Positions 60,151 through 64,000 of a stretch of DNA of 64,000 nt are shown piece after piece. The translations under genes were made by a program, and so were the position numbers. Below the pieces are notes generated by a model. That model saw only the letters and a program-made list of their open reading frames with translations. It searched no databases and had not been told where the DNA came from. This stretch comes from Vesta saturnalis. Its lineage: Eukaryota > Arthropoda > Insecta > Coleoptera > Lampyridae. Location: contig JARFJB010002009.1 of NCBI GenBank assembly GCA_036346205.1, positions 6,078,501 through 6,142,500 on the forward strand, in the 5' to 3' direction. Each line of letters begins with the position of its first letter. Within the stretch, counting starts at the first letter, position 1.

Positions 60151-60662
60151 TCAAGACTGTTATGGAATTGTTAACGAGCTGGTACGAATTTTGTACGCAT
60201 CCACAAGTATAAAACCCCCCTGATATTATCCCTCTGATGTGACATTATAACAAAGCTTTCTGTGTGTGGTGTACAGCTTTGAAGCTTTAAGGAAAATTTC
60301 TGAAGCCTCACGCTTTCAGGGTTGTTGCAGAGTCTTACAAGGTGTAATTACAACACATTAATAAATCAGATCTATCATCATCATCAAACACAACTGAAAT
60401 GACCAGAGTTGAGTGTTTGCATATATTGCGCGCGCAAAGTGCTTTTGCTACCGTTGAACCTGTTTCTTGCCGGTTAGACATACCAGCAGTTAACAATTGC
60501 AATTCGTACGTGTTGGAAGAATTTGTGATTTACGTTAAGAAAATTCACGTGTTTTCAAATTTTCTACCGAGTTTGAAGTGTGCGTGTGCCTATATTGTGT
60601 GAGTGTGGGATTGTTAAACAACTCGCTTACTTAAACGCATTCATCTTTATATAAATAATGGG
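60151..60662 (+). other. Possible first exon and promoter of a host gene
   Basis: At 60658 ATGG is followed directly by GTAAGT, a consensus splice donor, so a start codon could sit at the end of a first exon. Upstream the sequence is more GC-balanced than its surroundings, is not shared with any repeat in the window, and has a TATA-like AGTATAAAACCCCC at about 60206. The 67-codon ORF 60399-60602 has no domain and would be 5' UTR in this model. The rest of the gene is not visible, so this remains speculative. Confidence 0.25.
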
Positions 60663-61623
60663 TAAGTCTTAATTATTTATTGTCAAATTTATTGGAATTT
60701 GCATAATTTTGGTACGATTTCTATTTAATTGCTGATTATCTGTTGATCGTTTACTTAACGCGGGTTAACGACTTCGAAAGTTTAAATTGTGTTATAAAAG
60801 TGCGTATGAATAATTTCAATTTTTGGATAGATTTATGAATTTATTGGTGATATTGGTATCAGGGGTCATTTTTAATCACCTAACAATATTGCTCACGTGC
60901 CCATTTTCTTATCGAAGAGAAAATGTTTATCTTTTTTTATTGTTAAATGCTTATCTATTAAATATGATTAGTTTTTATTTGACGAAAACAATATTTGTGA
61001 GATAAACAAAATTCTCCAAAAAATACAAAATATGCTGCTCTTTCTACATTATTTCTTTTGTTTTCCTCTTCTAATAATCTAATTTTCACGGATAATGAGG
61101 TTTACGTTTTGTTATGCTTAATAATAATGCTAATTTTTTTTAATTTTTGAAATATCTATCTACTTTAAGTGTGTATTCTAACAAATTATGCCTTTTTTTA
61201 TGCGTATTTATACGGATAAATAACTGAAAATCACGTGTTAAAGTAGCGTAAAAAATTAATTTGGTATTATGTTTATAAAAAAAATGGCATTGATATTTTA
61301 GAAAATTAACGCAATTAGGAAGTTGTTAAAAATTTGGTTGTTATTACGGTAACTTACAGATGTCGTTACTGGAGCGCGTGCCTATTTTTTGCCCATTTTA
61401 TTAGAAAATTATTATTTTTGTTCTAGTATGGTGCATTTTATATTATGGATAGTCACGAATTTCTCACGTGTTTGTGTTTCTTATTGTTCTACAAAATCTC
61501 TCTATTAATTATATGATACTTAACTTATATTTATAAAAGGTATTGTTTATTCAGGGACGAATTTTTAGGATAAACGATCGAGCCTTAGTTTCAAATGCGC
61601 ATTTTAAAAATTACAATTAATTT
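60663..61623. other. No gene seen (intron in the model above)
   Basis: AT-rich. The ORF 60823-61005 is a hydrophobic read-through without motifs. Confidence 0.3.
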
Positions 61624-62165
61624 ATACAGGGCGAGTCAGGTGACGTTATCGAAATTCTTTTTAAAGACAACCCCTATTTTTCTGATGGAATTTAAAGAGT
61701 ACATTCTGTTACGTACCTATTATAAGATACTAAACGATTAAACATTGGGCACGTTCAGCGCACTAACCGAAGAAAAAAAGGGAGATTGGACTGCTTTCTC
61801 ATTATATTTATTAATTAATATCGCGCATACTGTTTCAAATAATCCCAATAAATAGATCATTTTTGAACTCAGGAGAAAGAGTTACATCAATTTCCGCGAA
61901 GAACATACAGGGTTGCCATTTAAAAACATGAAGTTTGACGTCACATCCGGAAAGAGCGCAGCGCCATCTATATGTGCGATACAGCATAAAGTCCGGAATC
62001 AAAATAAAAAATCGTCATGTCGAAGGGTTTTAACCACAAATTAACGATTTCGAAAATAATCAATTTATCCGTTACTTTTTGAGTACACTGTATAATAAAA
62101 TTTCAAATTTATCCAGTCTGGCAGTCACATATCAGAAATAAATTTACACCGAATAGGTTTTTCGA

Positions 62166-62166
<1 letters not shown>
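61624..62166. other. Solo terminal-repeat-like sequences
   Basis: TACAGGGCGAGTCAGGTGAC (61626) and TACAGGGTTGCCATTTAAAA (61907) both have the TA-CAGGG form of the long-TIR element ends in this window. No inverted partner or transposase is nearby. Probably remnants or solo ends of related elements. Confidence 0.4.

Positions 62167-62242
<76 letters not shown>
62167..62242. repeat. (AT)n microsatellite
   Basis: About 75 bp of AT dinucleotide. It is followed by GTGTTTCATTAAGGCTGGCC, another element-end-like sequence without a partner. Confidence 0.97.
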
Positions 62243-62244
<2 letters not shown>

Positions 62245-62910
62245 TGTTTCATTAAGGCTGGCCACCGGCCATATTTCAGAAACTAGTGGATATAAAAGTG
62301 GAGAAAAAATTCATTATAAAAGTCGCCACGAGAAAATCCTGGAAATTATTTTTAAGTTCCGTAATTCATCGCAAGGGGGCGCAATTGAAAATTAAATACC
62401 TTTGGTAACATCGTTAGAAAGCTTAGACAATTCTGCATCATTTTGGTCTAAGGCTCATTGGCGTACCGACCTTAATAAGAGTAAGCTATTGAATGTGTAA
62501 TCATTTAAATCGCTGTTATTTTTAAACGACTTATCCGATTGTAGTAAACCTAGGCTTGTTTAGAAGAAAAAGGTAAGTACTTTTAACTGTCGCGTCCATT
62601 GGTACGCGATAGCTCATAATAAAATTGTTAGAGGGCGCAATTTGTAATAATACCAGTATTTTTGATTTTATTCAGAAAAATTAAATCATACAGTATAATT
62701 ATGACATCATAAGCGGAAAGTAGCTTAAATTTGTAACAAAAAACGTAAATAACGCAATTTGATATCTTTATTTGTTCCAGAGTTATGGCGAAAAGAAGAC
62801 TTTTTAACCGTTTAATTTAATAATTGATTGTTGCTATGGTTTCTTAAGGTGTATAGGTTGGATAAGTAATGAGGAATCTGCATTTAGCATAGTCTGTGCC
62901 TCCCTTCACA
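62243..62910. other. Element-end-like and anonymous sequence
   Basis: GGCCACCGGCC is a small palindrome. The rest (CGCAAGGGGGCGCAATT and similar) has the style of a long TIR but pairs with nothing in the window. Confidence 0.35.
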
Positions 62911-64000
62911 GTAGTACGGGGGCACCATGCGCCATCTTGGATTTTGACGTCACAAACCCGCCCACGTGGGGGGCCGGTTTTTCCACCCTTATTTTTACAC
63001 GCTTACGTGTAGGACGTGTTTTTTCACCCCTATTTTTACACGCTCACGTGTGAGACCGGATTTTCCACCCTTATTTTTATATACCCTCGTGTGAGACCGG
63101 ATTTTCCACCCTTATTTTATATATTCACGTGTGAGACAGGATTTTCATCCCTAATTATTTTCACACATCCACGTGTGAGACCGGATTTTCCACCCTTATT
63201 TTTATATACCGTGTAGGACGCATTTTTCACCCTATTTTTACACATCCACGTGTAGACCATTTTCATCCCTATTTTTACACATCCACGCGTGAGACCGTGT
63301 TTTCAACCCTAATTATTTTTACTCGCTTACGTACAGGACATGTATTACCTATTTTTATTATTTCTTTTGGGGAGTCTTATGGTTGTATTAAGGACCTTTT
63401 GAATAGGACTTTTGTTAACGTGAGGAACTGGTCCTGGTCTTGGTGGTAGCTAGGGTTGGAGTTTGGCCTTGGTGGTGGAGCTGGGTTGGAGTCAGGTCTT
63501 GGTGGAGCTAGGGTTTAGAACTGTATTTAGGGTTGGACCTGGGGCAGGACTTGGACTTGGTCTTAGAGTTATTTCTAGTAATTATCTTCAACCAATTAAG
63601 GTCCTTTTGGTTGTAACCCTGGAGGCTACACGCATATAAAATTGCATAATTAATAAGATATTATTATTTAGTCTATTGTTTAAAAGGGTTAAATGATATT
63701 GGAGAAAACGTTTCTAATAAGGAGATGAGATAGCAGATAGGATTAATCATGTGGAATTTGAATGACAGTAAAATTTAATTATAGAACACTTATTTTTATA
63801 GTCATAATTAAAAAATCCTCAGTGAACTATAAAAATTACTGCATTCTGTAATGAAACAAAAACATTTTTATTAAGTTAATTACATAACAGTTTGTCTTTT
63901 CTAAAACGATTATTAAAAACATAGTTTACCTGCATTGAAATAATATCTATCCGTCCGCTAAGAATGTTGTACGCCTTAATATTTTTAAAGAAACTTAATG
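62911..64000. mobile_element. Second copy of the large element, left end, runs off window
   Basis: GTAGTACGGGGGCACCATGC is followed by GCCATCTTGGATTTTGACGT and CACAAACCCGCCCACGTGG, then the 41-bp ACGTG array (62995-63320), and then a T/A-rich and G-rich segment that matches 25960-26110. It then continues to a part equivalent to 26100-26170 (CCTGGAGG.TA, GCATATAAAATTGCATAATT). The ORF 63016-63216 (repeating CETGFST, YPRVRPDFPP) is a read-through of the minisatellite. The CRE (62945-62952) is perfect here. Confidence 0.8.
62931..62952. promoter_or_regulatory. YY1-like core and perfect CRE, second family member
   Basis: GCCATCTTGG (62931-62940) and TGACGTCA (62945-62952) in the same order and spacing as at 35285-35309 inverted. 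Confidence 0.5.

Noticed and set aside
63016..63216. Repeating peptide CETGF, YPRVRPDFPP as a possible repetitive protein
   Set aside because: It is a register of the 41-bp minisatellite. Equivalent arrays at 25545 and 34850 do not stay open.
63400..63570. TAGGGTTGGAG words as telomeric repeats (also 25990-26100 and 31960-32090 inverted)
   Set aside because: The words are irregular and mixed with GGTCTTGGTGG segments, not a tandem TTAGG or TTAGGG array. They belong to the internal sequence of the large element.

Overview
The window reads as repeat-rich, AT-rich DNA from an animal, almost certainly an insect or other arthropod. I see no bacterial or viral gene organisation: no operons, no ribosome-binding-site-spaced genes and no long host ORFs. 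What can be recognised is a graveyard of transposable elements: Tc1/mariner-superfamily transposases of the long-TIR kind common in insects, a mariner, a pogo-like element, a Ginger-type (integrase-derived) DNA transposon with an intron, jockey-like LINE fragments, foldback MITEs, minisatellites and long (AT)n tracts. The species is not identifiable from the sequence alone.

Layout. 1-10 kb: anonymous AT-rich DNA with four jockey-like LINE remnants, all on the minus strand, including two insertions that share the same 3' end. 10.3-15.7 kb: a roughly 2.3 kb block present twice, the second copy heavily eroded, with a 7-bp satellite between the copies. 16.3-22.6 kb: a nested stack in which an approximately 80-bp minisatellite is split by a foldback/TIR element (16919-22488), itself split at a TA by a pogo-like element (19584-22410). 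25.5-35.3 kb: one very large element (25479-35329) bounded by short inverted ends and a matching 8-bp target-site duplication (TCACATAA). Its ends carry YY1-like and CRE motifs followed by an ACGTG minisatellite. Its interior is a giant inverted repeat plus an extra, deletion-rich direct copy. A second member of this family starts at 62911 and runs off the window.

36-46.7 kb: a mariner with an internal deletion, two long-TIR Tc1/mariner-like elements, a further DDE transposase relic, a 1.06 kb TA-inserted MITE and an 0.8 kb foldback sitting between two (AT)n tracts. 46.7-49.6 kb: the best preserved coding element, a Ginger-type transposon with about 165-bp TIRs, a DDE integrase core, a PHD-like finger and a recognisable GT-AG intron. 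52.4-59.8 kb: two further long-TIR elements, the second carrying a nested palindromic MITE. 60.2-60.7 kb: the only place that resembles the 5' end of a host transcript, and weakly so. 61.6-64 kb: solo terminal repeats, an (AT)n tract and the second large-element copy.

None of the transposases appears intact: each shows frameshifts, stops, internal deletions or lost catalytic residues. Only the Ginger-type element is close to functional. In two places (13955-15722 and 32240-34915) a repeated copy is shorter than its partner through many small scattered deletions. One of these also contains an 11-G/16-T homopolymer junction. This raises the possibility of uncorrected long-read consensus error, and structure-based conclusions there should be held lightly.
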